From positions 4,655,834 to 4,719,833 of the forward strand of contig JBJCIZ010000239.1 of assembly GCA_051294375.1 (NCBI GenBank): a stretch of 64,000 nucleotides of DNA, given 5' to 3'. The translations under genes were made by a program, and so were the position numbers. This document shows positions 28,461-40,542 of this stretch, one piece after another. Origin of the DNA: Paraspadella gotoi (taxonomy: Eukaryota; Chaetognatha). The notes under the pieces are model-generated. The model was not told the DNA's origin and searched no databases. It worked only from the letters and a program-made list of their open reading frames with translations. The stretch's first letter is position 1. Each line of letters opens with the position of its first letter.

Positions 28461-28620
28461 GAAAATGGCGGAAAAAATGGAACAAAATGGAAAAAATGGA
28501 ATCAAATGGAATAAATGGAACAAAAGGGAACAAAATGGAATAAATGGAACAAAATGGAACAAAATGAAATTAATGGAACAAAATGGAATAAATGACATGA
28601 TTGGAAAGAATGGAAGGGAG
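28461..28620 (+). repeat. AATGGAACAA minisatellite
   Basis: Units of 9-10 bases, AATGGAACAAAATGGAATAA pattern. Confidence 0.8.
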
Positions 28621-28977
28621 AGGCTATTTTCAATTCATTTTTTCCAATTCATTTTTTCCAATTCATTTTTTTTAAATGGTTGAAAAAAAATTGCAGAGTG
28701 TTGTCACTTGTACGTTTTTAGATTAAACTTACAGGTCGATTTTCCAAATAACAAACCAAAAATAATAGCTTTTTCCTCTATTTTCTTTTTCCTCCTTTTT
28801 TGTTTTTCCTCCCTTTTACTTTTCCCTCCTTTTCTTTTTTTCTTCCTCCAATACAGAGTCTCGGATTCTCACAGCCCGAAGCGCAACATCAAACTTTGTT
28901 TGTTTTCACTTTTCTCGCGTTTCCAACTTTCCTTTCTTTTTCCTTTATTTTCCCCTTTTTTTGTGGGTGGGGAGGGC

Positions 28978-29290
28978 GGCTCTCTTTTCCGATAATGCCG
29001 GAATTTAATTTTAAATCTAATATTTAACCAAAATGTATTTTAAAACTGATAAGCCAATCCCTAACCCTAGCCTAATCCTGAATCCTAACCCTGAACCCTT
29101 ATCCCAAATTTCTAACCCTTCCCTCCTAACCCAAAACGCTAGCCATAGGCAACCTAAACCTAACCTTTATCACTAACCTAATCCCTAACCTAATCCCTAA
29201 CCCCAAACGCTAACCTACTATTTAACTAAAAATATTAACCAAGTAATTCTTAATTTAAGATAAAATGGGGTGTTTTGGGAAAATAAGGCA
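28978..29290 (-). repeat. TIR family with TTAGGG-like core, copy 6
   Basis: The left end is GGCTCTCTTTTCCGA. The right end is AAGATAAAATGGGGTGTTTT then GGGAAAATAAGG. The core is CCCTAACC-rich, for example TAACCTAATCCCTAACC. Confidence 0.55.
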
Positions 29291-29378
29291 GGACGGGCTT
29301 GGGGTGGAGGGAAGGGACTTGGGAAGAGAGGGGAGAGAGTGTGACGACGAACACCACGGGTTTTAAAATCGAGTAGGG

Positions 29379-29433
<55 letters not shown>

Positions 29434-29477
29434 ACTGAGAGAGAGACTGAAGAGAGAGAGAGAACTAGAGAGAGAGG

Positions 29478-29520
<43 letters not shown>

Positions 29521-29524
<4 letters not shown>

Positions 29525-29985
29525 TTTATTCCGTAGTTTTTTTTGTTTTTTTTTGTTTCGTTTTTTCTGTTTTTTTTTCGTTTGATGATCTTTTGTTTGT
29601 TTTTAATTTGTTTTCTTAATTTTAGTTTAATTTAACAATTTGTCAATTGTTTATTTTTGTTTTTGGTTTTGTTTCCTTGTTTGTTTTTTTTCATTAAACG
29701 AAGTCGTCTTCATTTTTTTTGCCTAAAATAAAACAAAACAGAAGACAAATTAATAATTAATATTATTTTTTTTCTCTTAATTTTTAGAGGAAAAAACGTT
29801 GAAAACGACAGAAAGAAAAAAAGAGAAGAGAAGAAAACAAGGAGAGAGAGAGAGAAGACGTAATCAGCGACAATCGGCGTAAGTTGAAGAGAGAAAATTT
29901 CGAGAGAAAAAAAAATAAACAAAATGTCCAACTTGAGCGGCGAAAATTTATCGAAAAATCATGGAGCTGAGTTTGTTTTTAATAG
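29521..29985. other. T-rich intergenic DNA
   Basis: TTTTG and poly(T)-rich sequence after a GA microsatellite; no feature apart from frames of repeat type. Confidence 0.5.
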
Positions 29986-29990
29986 ATCAG

Positions 29991-32900
29991 CACGGTTCCT
30001 TTTTACATCGATTTAATCGGCATGGACGCTGCAAAGAATGAGCGATGTCCCGGGATATGTTTCCGGACCTTTGTGGGCTAACAAAAAGGGTAGAACAAAT
30101 TTTTCCTAAATGACAGTTTTTTTATAATTTAATAGTTAAAATTAGCTATATAAATATCCATAAAGTAGAATAAAAAAATTAAAAATGGTTTAAAATTTTT
30201 TTAAAAATGGGAAATTTATCATGCATCATCCATGAATTATAAACAATTCCCTTTCATTTGAGTCCATAACCATTAATTTCTATCTTTAATAGTCTTATTT
30301 GTAATTAATTTTTCTTTATTAAAATATTAATTTTAATTTTTTTTCCAAATAATTTAATTAAAAAAAATTATAAACTATGCCAAATGATTGAAGACAAAAA
30401 ATTATATAAAAGTGACCTTTAACCAACCCTAAATATCAGGCCTTCAAATACAATATAAGCTTAAGTTTATTATTGATGATGTTTGACATAGAAAATTAAA
30501 TAATTATAAATTAAATATATGAAAAAATTTATAACTTTGAATTTTTTTTTAGCATAATAGACATAATTTTTAATTAATTGTTAATGATGCTTTTAATAGC
30601 TACTGGTCAGTTGTATCCTTCTCAATTATAATAATTTTATAACTTCTTTTATTTTTAGTAATACTGACTGCTATATTTACTTACTTTTGACCAAATCCAA
30701 AAATTACTGGTATTAAAAATTATGTATGAAACAGACAAAAACTTTTTTTTTAATCACATGCTATTTAATTTTTTTAACTGATATAATATTATCCTTGGAC
30801 AAAATTTTAAAAGTTTTAAACAATCCCAACTAGACATTTTTAAAGTTGTCAAATGTATAAATATTTGATATTCGGACTGCTTTGTAGGTTTTAACTTAAT
30901 GCAGTAGCCTCTTTTAATATGACAGAAAAGCAGTATATTTAACAGTTTTTTTATTTGGAGTGGGCATCAAAGTTTTAATACATATTAACATCAGTATATT
31001 TGTTAAGTATAGTAGATTCCTCTATAGATTTTTTAATTTTTGAAAACGTTTTACTCTTTTTTTCTATAATTTTTATGACACACAAAACGTTTCTTTGATT
31101 ACGCAAAAGAGAATGTAAAAAACATTAAAAATAAATAGTACCAATAGTTAGAGTTATGTCTAGGAATAGATGAAAACAAAAAACCTTGTTTTAAAAATTT
31201 GATCGGGAAGTGGGTTAAACTAAGCTTACCAACGGTATCCTCCATGCTGCATCGTCTCTCAAATAATTTTTTTATTTAATACATCTTGAAAAGGGAAAAA
31301 AAGAAAATTCAGAATGGCACGGTGGCATAAAGCGGTAGAGATAAACGTACATAGTGGACATGATCATAATGACCTTTTTGTTTTGCGTTAATGGGGCGCC
31401 AGTAAAGAAAGCTAAAAATGCAATCATTAAGTCAGTCAATAACCCTTTTCCGCAAAATTTTTTTTTTCTTAATTAAAATGGAATGATAAATAAATAGAAT
31501 TAAATTCTCTTTATAAAAGGTTGTTATATTTAAAAGAACAATTAGCAATACAATTCAAACACACATGATGTCTTGCTTTGTCAATATGTAGCAGTTAACG
31601 TAATTTTTTAAAAATTTTATTATGAAACAAGCAGATATATCCAAGCTTTTTCCTTTGCAGTTGAAGTAAGGAAAAATATTATTTTTTTTCACAAGACAAG
31701 AGATAGAACGTCCAGGGAACTGTTTATATTCAAGCTGAAAATCTTCTTTTTTATTCATCTTTTCATATTTAAAAAACATTTTATGCAAGCTACTGACAAA
31801 ATTTGTGCTTTGTTTTTTTACTTTAACTGAAACAATACAAGCAATTTATACAGTACGAGAAATTTAATTCGGTAATTAAAATGTACATTTCAGACTTTCC
31901 TCTTCAATTTACAAAAAAAACAAAAAATTTTACTATGCCCTCATATGAAATTTGTCAATGCAAAAAACTGTTATACTTTTAACCGATTTAAATAAAAAGC
32001 TGTAAAATTTATGGATAAAAATTAACAAAATTGTTCTAGAAATGTGTCGCCATGATTAGCGGCTTAATTTGATACCACACCCACCTTGCTCCCTCTTTTT
32101 GTCAAAAGATATTCAAGAAAATAACTTTTTTTATTAATTTTTTGCATCTTGGCAGTTTTTGTTTTTTAAACAACCTTACTTATTGGCCCTTAAAAAATGT
32201 CTAGTTGGGATTGTTTAAAACTTCTTATAATTTTGTCGCAAGGATAATATTTATAATCACTCCACAAAATTAAATAGATCGTGATTTAAAAAAAAGTTTT
32301 CGTCCTGTTTTACATAATTTTTTAATATCAGTAATTTTTCAGATTTTATCAAAGTAAGTAAATTAGCAGCTAAAATTATTACTAAAAATAAAAGAAGTTA
32401 TAAAATATATTATAGTGAGAAGGATACAACTGACCAGCAGCTAATAAAAGCATCATGAACTAATTACTTTAAAATTATGTTTATTATGCAAAAAAAATTT
32501 AAAGTTATAAATTTTTTCATATATTTAATTTTTAAATTATTTATTTTCTAATCAAAACATAATCATAATAAACTTACTATATATGTATTGAAGGCCTTAT
32601 ACTTAGGTAGGAAGCCTTATAATATAAATTTTTTCTTCACAATCATTTGGCATAGTTATAATTTTTTTAATTTAAATTATTGAAAAAAAATTAAAATAAT
32701 ATTTAATAAAGAAAAAATTAATTACAATATCAAACTATAAAAGATGAATAATGTGTTATGGACTCAAACGAAAGGAAATGTTCATAGATTATGGATGATG
32801 CATGATATTTTCATTTTAAAAAAATTTAAACCATTTTTTAATTTTTTTATTCTACTTTATGGATTTTATATAGCTAATTTTAATATTAATTTATAAAAAA

Positions 32901-33024
32901 AACTGTCATTAGGAAAAATTTGTTTACCCTTTTTTTGTGTAGCCCAAAGGTCGGAAATGTATCCCGGCGACATCTCATCTCTTGTGCATCCATGCCGATT
33001 AAATCGATGTAAAAAGGAACCGTG
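29991..33024. mobile_element. Fold-back element with ~850-bp terminal inverted repeats
   Basis: The left arm (29991-~30845) and right arm (~32190-33024) are inverted copies over their whole length. They begin CACGGTTCCTTTTTACATCG and end with its complement. TCAG stands directly outside both ends (29987-29990 and 33025-33028), as a 4-bp target-site duplication would. The ~1.34-kb centre is AT-rich; its only notable frame is a 77-codon minus-strand frame at 31555-31788, which I do not recognise as a transposase. The arms have diverged by substitutions and small indels, so the insertion is not recent. Confidence 0.75.
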
Positions 33025-33060
33025 TCAGAGTAAAGAGAAGAAAAGAAAAGAAAAGAAAAG

Positions 33061-33091
<31 letters not shown>

Positions 33092-33418
33092 CAAGAAAAA
33101 AAAAGAAAAGAAAAAGAAAAAGAAAAGAAAAGAAAATTAGAAAAAAGATGGAAAGTGACGAGAATTGATAAATTTGAGTCAATCGTTTTTTTTTTGTTTT
33201 TTTTTTTTTTTGTTTTTGTTTTTGTTTTTTTTTTTATTAAAAAAGACTTTAAAAACATTTTTGAAATAATATGAACGCGATAAACCTTCAATTGTAATGC
33301 GCAAGTTCGAATCAAGTTAATAATACATATTCTATAATTTAACGACGAAACAAGTTTTTTTTTTAGATTTCGAAATATAGATTAAAAACTCGAAACGGTT
33401 TTTTTATGTCCTCAAAAT

Positions 33419-34672
33419 TCAAGCGAAAACAAAAGACTCATCGTCGCGTCGATTGACGAAAGAAAAGACGACGCCGACGACGAAGACCCCGACGACGACG
33501 AAGAACGCAACTGGACGAGCCCTTGCGGCGTTATCGGGCACCATGCCGCTAGCGAGGGGGCTCGAGACTTTTTTAGAGAGGGGTGGGCTTGAGAAAAAGA
33601 AAAGGGTAACGATGATTGATTTTATTTTGTTGTTTATTTTTTTTTTCAATAAATGTCCCCCCACGACAAGATCCTACCCACACGACCACAAGACAAGACG
33701 ACAACGTGGCCAAGCGACCACAAGCAAGCTCAACCGCAAGATCAACGAGAGACCGCGCGATCACACGACCACACGGCCACCCGCCCACACAGTCACGAGA
33801 CCACCCCACAGTCACGTGATAAAACGACCGCACGGCCACTCGACCACACTGCGAAGCGACCCAGCGACCACAGCAACGTGCCAACACGACTACACAGTCG
33901 CGAAACCACACGACCGCACGGTCACGTGATAAAACGACCGCACGGCCACGCCGACTACAAAGTCACGCCGACCACGCTTGACCCACACTCTTGACCACAA
34001 ACCTTTCGTTCGGAGGATTCTTCTCCTTCTCCTGTTTCTTCAAAGTCTTCTCCGCATTTTTAATCGCGTCGGGATCTCCGCCTGGCGATTTCTCCTCAGC
34101 GGCCGCCGCCGCAGCCGCTTCAGCGAATGAATTCGTTCCTCTGCGGCGGAGTGGTGGAATTGAGGAAAGGAGAGGGATAAAGGGGAGGGAAGAGGAAAAG
34201 GGGAGGGAAGAGGAGAGGGGAGGAAAGTGAAAAAGGGAGGAAAGAGAAAAGGGGAGGAAAGAGAAAAGGGGCAGGAAAGAGAAAATGCGAGGATATAGAA
34301 ACGGGAGGGAAGAGGAAAGGGAAAAGGTGAGAAAAGGAAAAACTTCCATGCCCGCTTTAACAGCCAAGGAACGGGTCCTGGTCATGGAACCAGAATTGGG
34401 GGTTTTCCACGAACCCAAAGCTGTTTACGGCCGTCCTCACGCTTCCCGCAGGGTAGGTAGCATTGAGGATCGATCCCGGTACCTAATGGTCTCTGATGGT
34501 ATTACGCAATGAGCCATCGGGTCACAAACTGAAGGTGACATTGCTTATAGGCGGGATGAACATATTGCAATGCCCGACTACAGTTTTATAAATTTATAAA
34601 TACAAACGACCAAAAGTCCTACCTCAAGACGGCCGCCAACGCCGTCGCCAGTATCGCCAACGCCACCTTCAT
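33419..34672 (-). CDS. Three-exon gene for a small secreted or single-pass membrane protein, family unknown
   Basis: Coding exons, minus strand: 34672-34623 (50 nt), 34140-34003 (138 nt), 33587-33419 (169 nt, ends TGA). They total 357 nt, giving 118 residues. Exon 1 starts at an ATG with G at -3 and encodes MKVALAILATALAAVLR, a typical signal peptide, then a GT donor. Exons 2 and 3 follow pyrimidine-rich tracts ending in CAG and AAG. Both junctions split a codon after base 2 and join without a stop. The middle is an Ala run, then a charged Lys/Glu stretch (DPDAIKNAEKTLKKQEKEK) and a Pro/Ser linker. The end is a hydrophobic run (VAFFVVVGVFVVGVVFSFV), then NRR and a short acidic tail, as in a type I membrane protein. 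A tRNA-derived SINE lies in intron 1 and a minisatellite in intron 2. Caution: the hydrophobic run is coded largely by GTC triplets, which are also a common microsatellite here. I do not recognise a family. Confidence 0.5.
33655..33985 (+). repeat. CACGACCACACGGCCAC minisatellite
   Basis: Degenerate units of CACACGACCACACGGCCAC type. Lies in intron 2 of the minus-strand gene. Confidence 0.75.
34345..34540 (-). repeat. tRNA-derived SINE, minus strand, in intron 1 of the 33.4-34.7 kb gene
   Basis: Read on the minus strand, an A-box-like TGGCTCATTGCG (34516-34505) is followed by a B-box-like GGGATCGATCC (34477-34467) and a unique body. The B box differs by one or two bases from GGTTCGANNCC. The end is not sharply defined. 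Confidence 0.5.
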
Positions 34673-34829
34673 TTCGACACGAAAAGCAGAAAAAACACAC
34701 TGTGCGCCTTTTTTTCTTTATTCTTCTTCAGACCGAAAGCCCAAAAAACACTGGAAAAAAAAAGTCATTGTGAGTCGACATCGTGGGCCGAAATTGAAAT
34801 TAGTACTGTTAATTAAGTGATGTAGATAT

Positions 34830-35310
34830 TGAATGATTGATTGATTGATTGATTAATTGATTAATTGATTAAGTCATTCATTTATTCATTTATTTATTCG
34901 CTCACTCATTCATTCAATCATTCATTCATTCATTCGCTCATTCGCTCACTCATTCATTCATTCATTCATTCATTCATTCTTCATTCATTCAATTCGCTCA
35001 CCTCATTCATTCATTCATTCATTCATTCATTCATTCATTCAGTCGCTCATTTAGTCGCTCATTCATTCATTCATTCATTAATTCATTCATTCGCTCATTC
35101 ATTCATTCATTCATTCGCTCACTCATTCATTCATTCATTCATTCATTCATTCATTCATTCAATCATTCATTCATTCAGTCGCTCATTTATTCGCTCATTC
35201 ATTCATTCATTAATTCATTCATTCGCTCATTCATTCATTCATTAATTCATTCATTCATTCATTCATTCATTCTTTCCTACGTTGATTGATTGATCGATTG
35301 ATTGATTGAA
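34830..35310 (+). repeat. (ATTC)n and (ATTG)n tetranucleotide region
   Basis: Long ATTC array with ATTCGCTC variants, framed by ATTGATTG stretches on both sides. Confidence 0.95.
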
Positions 35311-35658
35311 CGATTGTTTAATTTCAAATTTTACAGACAACCAAGTGCATTTAGACTAAAAACCCGAAATTTTTAACTACTCTACTACATTTAATTCGAA
35401 CGACTTCAAAAACTAACTCACGTTCTCGAGTCGCTTCCGTCGAGGTAACTCGGGAGTCAAAAACCGTAGAACGAAATCTCGCGAAAAAAACGAAGTAAGA
35501 GCGAAAAGTAAAAACCGAAACTAAACTTTTTTTCATCGTATCCTTAAAAAAAAGCATTTTCGTGAACGTCGAACCTATTATAATATTATATATATTGGTT
35601 AAATATATTATATAATAAATCGCCTGTATTAATTACTACTATTATTGCTAATTTTCGA

Positions 35659-35902
35659 ACTTTTCTTTCCCAAAACGGCCCATTTCGTATTAAATACGGA
35701 ATTAAGTTAGTTATTTGGTTTTAAGTAAGAAGTTAGAAGAAAGGATTAGAAATTAGGTTAGGGATTAAGTTAAATATTAGAGTTTGGGATTAGGTTAGTG
35801 ATTAAGTTAGGGGATTAGAATTAGAGATTAGGGGGTTACGGATTGGGTTATGGAGTTGGTGGATATAAAAATAGAAATAGGGCGCTTTTGGAAAAAAGAG
35901 AG
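35659..35902 (+). repeat. TIR family with TTAGGG-like core, copy 7
   Basis: The left end has TTTCCCAAAACGGCCCATTT. The right end has AGGGCGCTTTTGGAAAAAAG then AGAG. The core has GGATTAGGTTAGTGATTAAG-type repeats. Confidence 0.6.
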
Positions 35903-36032
35903 TTTTTCGAAGCGCGGAGAAGATGAAATAAAAGCATGACTTTTTTTGTTTCTTGTTTCCGTTAAATTTAAAATTTCAATGAGAAAAGAAAAGCGGAAAA
36001 GGAGTGAATTAAAGAACGCGACAAATCCAGTA

Positions 36033-36068
<36 letters not shown>

Positions 36069-36199
36069 CTCCGGTTATCTACGAATTCGGATGAAGTGAA
36101 ACAGAGATGGAGACGGAAAAAAAGAAAAGAAAAGCGAAGAGAATCGATTTAATTTCGGCGAAATGGAAAGAGAGAGAGTGAGAGAAGAGAGAGCAGAGC

Positions 36200-36243
<44 letters not shown>

Positions 36244-36463
36244 CAAACAGACAGAGACTTCCTCCCACAAATGAGAATCTGTAACCAGAGAAATTCTTCC
36301 AGATGGTGCGAAAGATTTATTTTTTCTCGCCCGATCCTCTAAGTTTCTACATTTATTTTTTATTCATTTTTTTTCATTTTGATTCATTTTTATCTTTTAT
36401 TTACTAATTTTAACATTTCTTTAATTCATCTATGTTATACTTAAAATGTTTTTTAGTCGGATC

Positions 36464-36775
36464 TGCTTATCAGAAGCTTCCGACTCTATAATCTACTTTG
36501 TCGGTTTGTCGGTCCGTCGGTCCCACCCCAAAAACTTGTCGATAAATAATTTTTATCATATCAGAACATCAAATTGTAAAAAAAAATGATGTCTGTCCAT
36601 CTGTCCATCCGTCGAACTGTCCGTCTGTCCGTCCGTCGGACTGTCTGTTTGTCCGTCCGTCCGTCTGTCCGTCTCCCCTTCGCATTAAATCAGGAGCTTA
36701 TTAAAGCTGGAAATCAAGTTTTGATAAAATAGTCTGAGTGGAAATGAGTTTAAACGAAAAAAAACAAAAAACCTG
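36464..36775 (+). repeat. Repeat family with TCTGTCCGTC tract, copy 1
   Basis: It starts TAGTCGGATCTGCTTATC, then a block ending near ATATCAGAACATCAAATTG, a (TCTG/TCCG)n tract (36590-36675), then CGCATTAAAT and TTTTGATAAAATAGTC, GTGGAAATGAGTTTAAACG. The order equals copy 2. Confidence 0.65.
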
Positions 36776-36952
36776 TTTCACTAATTCAATATGCTTCTTT
36801 TTCTTTTTATATTAAGTGTAAACGAACTGAAGTCGTAGAGGTGGCTATCGTTGATTCGCTAACTTTCCTGAACTAATTCTGCGCTATCAAAAGTAGAGGA
36901 ATTCGAGGAAGATGGCGCAAAAGAGACGATGGCACCGGTCCACTAGCTCAAG

Positions 36953-37096
36953 ATGGCTGACGACAAAGTCTCGGCAAAGATGATCGTCGACGCAAGGCGG
37001 ACGATCAAGTCGATGCGAAATCCAGGATCTTCTTTGAAGCTAAAGAGCCTTGAAGCTAAAGTTAGAAATCCTGGACGAAGGGAACAAAACATTTAA
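36953..37096 (+). CDS. Small open frame of 47 codons
   Basis: It starts with ATGGCTGACGAC in a good context and reads MADDKVSAKMIVDARRTIKS, then a repeated SLKLKSLEAK-type segment, and stops at TAA. GC content is above the flanks. No splice sites or homology were recognised, so it may be chance. Confidence 0.12.
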   Translation: MADDKVSAKMIVDARRTIKSMRNPGSSLKLKSLEAKVRNPGRREQNI

Positions 37097-37559
37097 TACA
37101 CACTCAGTAAATATATATATAAATTTTAAAGAGATTCTCTTACTTGTTTCTGAAGCCAGAATTGTGAAAACGTTGCCTCTATCACAAAGAAAGTCCACCA
37201 ATCCAGCGATCACAAAAACTTATTATTAAAAAACGTGTTTCCGAGAATATCTATATGCGAATTTAATGAAAACTTTTAAAGTAGCCAAAAACGCAGTGTG
37301 AGACTAAGTGAAGTCTGAAGAGTTGCACGTCGATAGAAATCATGGCTGAATTCTATCGAAACGGCGGCAACCAATCAGAACATGCCACACACTTCCTCGG
37401 AAACTTGTACTTAAGTATATACTTTAATATATAATCGAAACTAGAGATGTCGCTGTGATCGCCAGAGAAACGGAATATCCTTGCGTTAGTAAGGGAACAA
37501 AAGAACAGTTGGGGAAAAGGTAGAGAAGCTGGAATTTCCTCGTAATATATTGATCATTA

Positions 37560-38220
37560 TTACGTAACATTAAGTTTAAATACAAGATGTATTAATTAAT
37601 CAAATTAGTTAATTAATTAATAATTAATTAATCAGTTAATTAATCAATAAATTTGTTTATCTAATAATTAATTATTCAATAAATCAATCAATTTATTTAT
37701 CAATTAATTGTTTAATTAATCAACCAATCAATCAATCAATCAATCAAGTAAGTCAATCGTCAATCGTCGTCGTCGCTTTAAGTAAGTAAGTAAATAAAAA
37801 CAAACATTTCGGATCAAATTAATTAATTAATTTATTAATTGCCTAAATAATAAAATAATTAATTTATTTATTATTTGCATGATTAATTATTTAATTATGC
37901 AATTAATTAATTAGTATCGAATCCGCGAGACATACTAAAATCTAAACTTCATCCTTTCAAAAAATAACATTTCTTACCCAATTGTATTTATATTCTTCTA
38001 TTTATATTCTTCCCCATCAAAAAAAGAATCTTTAAACTCGTTCTCGCCCGCTCTTCATCGCCTTATCGCCTTACCTTACCTTATCTTAATTGACTTTTCC
38101 CCGATGCCGCCGGGTTCCCTGCTTCCCTACCTTTTCTTTCCCTTTCTTTCTCTCTAAATAATAAATAAAAATACTAATAATAATAATAATGATAATAAAC
38201 AATAAATAATAGGCTTCACT
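37560..38220. other. TTAATTAA/CAAT low-complexity DNA
   Basis: TTAATTAATTAA and (AATC)n words, then plain AT-rich DNA; no gene seen. Confidence 0.5.
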
Positions 38221-39863
38221 AACATTAACTTTTCAATGCCGTTTTCAATGCCGTGATTGAAAAAAAATTTTCTCGGTTTGGAAAAGTCGGTTAATTTCAT
38301 TGTCAAATATATTTTTTGGCCGGTAAATAGATTTTAATAGATAACATTACCTCCATGGAACTGAATATAAAAATTATTTCACAACAGCTTAAGATTTTTT
38401 AATGCAAAAGAGGTTGACTCCAACTGTTTTCACCTCTTTTTGATCAAGAGGTTTTCTCAAAATATTGTTATCATTATGTCTCTGACATGATAATTTTTAT
38501 CTGATTTGGTCCTTAGCAAGCAGTGAAAAAGATTGATCCCCTATAAAGTAAACAAGGCTAGAGTTGTTGCTGCATTGTTGTTGTTGTTGTTGTTGTTGTT
38601 GATGCATTGTCTTTCAGGTAAATGAAAATGAAAACTTTGCTCAAAGAAAGGTTACCCGGAGCCTTATAACTTTTATTGATACTTTACAATATAAAAAGAA
38701 TATTCTGGAGCAATGTATTTTTGATATCAGTCTTTTTTATCCCTGAATCTATTTTAATGGAGACGTTGCAATAACCTTTTGACATGAGACTGAGAAAAGG
38801 CAGGGATTTTTGACAGTAACGGTTTAACTCAAAAAGTAATAAAAAAGAACCGGAAATTAATATAAATGAAAAGTGTAGATATGAAAAAAATAAAAAAGAA
38901 GGAATCATTTTTTGAACAACTCATTTTCTTTTGCATGGAACTCTTGTATTTTTTGTCGTACATAAATAAAATACAGCTCACATGAATCCCAAGAAGCCAA
39001 ATTTCTTGATATTTAAATTTTATTTTTCGATTTTTACATTAAAATGTCGAAAAAAAGCTGGAAATTAACCGCTACAATTTTTTTTCATCACTTATGTCAC
39101 TTCTGATATCGTATTCAAGGCCGTTTTCAAAGTACTTTCTAATGTCATTACTGTCATCATTGATACGGCTTCTAATATCGTATTTTAACGCCGTTTTCAA
39201 TGCGTTTCTTATGTCATTCAATCCATGCCATTTGCTTTATGCTGTATCATATTAGTCTGACGAGTAAAAATATCACGTCAGATTATATTCTCGTTCTACT
39301 AATTAATGGACTCCTCTCTCATAATAGTTTTGATTACTTGTTTGATTACGTTCAGACATCATGATAATTTGACTTATTAATCAACTCATTGATCTGATGT
39401 TCGTTGATGGACGCATTAATGATTACCACGTAGCGACGCAGTCGCCCAAGCTGTCGATTGCATTGGAGGAGTAAAGAGCCTGATTTACCAACAAATAAAT
39501 ATAAATATAAATATAAGCAAGCGAGAAGGCAAGAAAAAAAGTAACTGTAGAAGACGAAAATAAAAAGAGATAAAAAAAGAAAGAAAGAAAGAAAGTCAAA
39601 AAAGTTACTGTCTTTAATTTGAGGTTAATAACTTTTATAATAATGAAAATATAAATGAATATTCAATCATTAAAACGATTTCCAGTGGGGGCCCACTCTA
39701 TTAATACAAGTAAGTATATTCCTAATTGACGCGACATCAACGTTTGCTATATACCAAGGAACTGGCTCATAATCAACCAAAGACATTTTCCAGCTATCAC
39801 AATCACAATCACAAAGAAAAGCATCGGTGCGATTTTTATTATTTTTTTAAAATAATTCATTGA
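38220..39863. other. AT-rich DNA without a recognised feature
   Basis: A (TTG)n run at 38572-38601, a loose repetition of TCTAATGTCATT/GCCGTTTTCAATG words (39110-39240) and an ATAAATATAAATAT run near 39500. No frame with coding character. Confidence 0.45.
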
Positions 39864-40542
39864 TACATCTTGACCATTTGAAACCCGCCGCTATAAAAAA
39901 TATTTTAACATTTTTTAAAAAAAATTATGAAGACAAAACATATACATTTTTTATGTATACATTTTTTGATAATTGATTTTTTTTTAGTTTGTAATGAGCG
40001 AAAAAAGATAAGGAGTAATTTCAAGCTTTTCAATAAGAATTAAAGGGAAATTCGTTACTTGTAATTGATGGCTCTGTTAAGCAATCATAATCTTACTAAT
40101 TAGTGCTAAAGCCGGTTAAAAATTGATTATAATTTTTTTAAGAGTCATATACCTTGCTATTGAGTATTTTTAAAACTAAGATGGTTATTATTCTATATCT
40201 TTTAACTTTGACTGGGCTTTAAAAAGATATTTTTATGCTTCAGAATCAGAAATTATATCTAAATATACAGTTTATACAGTTTTTAAGAGCTTTCAGGCAA
40301 TATCAATTTGTTATCTTTTCAAAAACAGAAAGTAAGGCAACATTTTTTTCATTAAAAAAAATTTGGCTCTGGAGCAGGGAGATCATTTTGTAAGCTATCT
40401 TTTATCTCTTCCTAGTAAACCGAAAGAAATGATATCTATACATGCCTTAACTTTAAGTAGTTATTTTCAAAATGTTAAAATCTCTTTACGTTTTTGTTTG
40501 ATGAATTTTTTTTAGCGGCGGGTTTCAGATAGTCACCATGTA
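39864..40542. mobile_element. TIR element of ~0.68 kb (MITE-like)
   Basis: The ends share an inverted repeat of about 30 bp with core GAAACCCGCCGCTAWAAAAA (39880-39899 and, inverted, 40507-40526), extending outward through TGACYAT to TACAT. The interior is AT-rich without coding capacity. Its right end touches the start of a separate repeat family. Confidence 0.55.

Noticed and set aside
28836-28920. Possible acceptor CTTCCTCCAATACAG with a short following frame
   Set aside because: No donor and no clear reading frame after it; a lone acceptor in pyrimidine-rich DNA is expected by chance.
31555-31788. 77-residue minus-strand frame in the centre of the fold-back element
   Set aside because: AT-rich composition, no catalytic motif of a known transposase and no supporting start context.
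33424-33592. Acidic plus-strand frame ending ...FFREGWA
   Set aside because: It is antisense to exon 3 of the minus-strand gene, lacks a good acceptor and its acidic part is the GAC triplet tract.
34865-35245. HSFIHSFIHS repeat protein
   Set aside because: Translation of the (ATTC)n tetranucleotide array.
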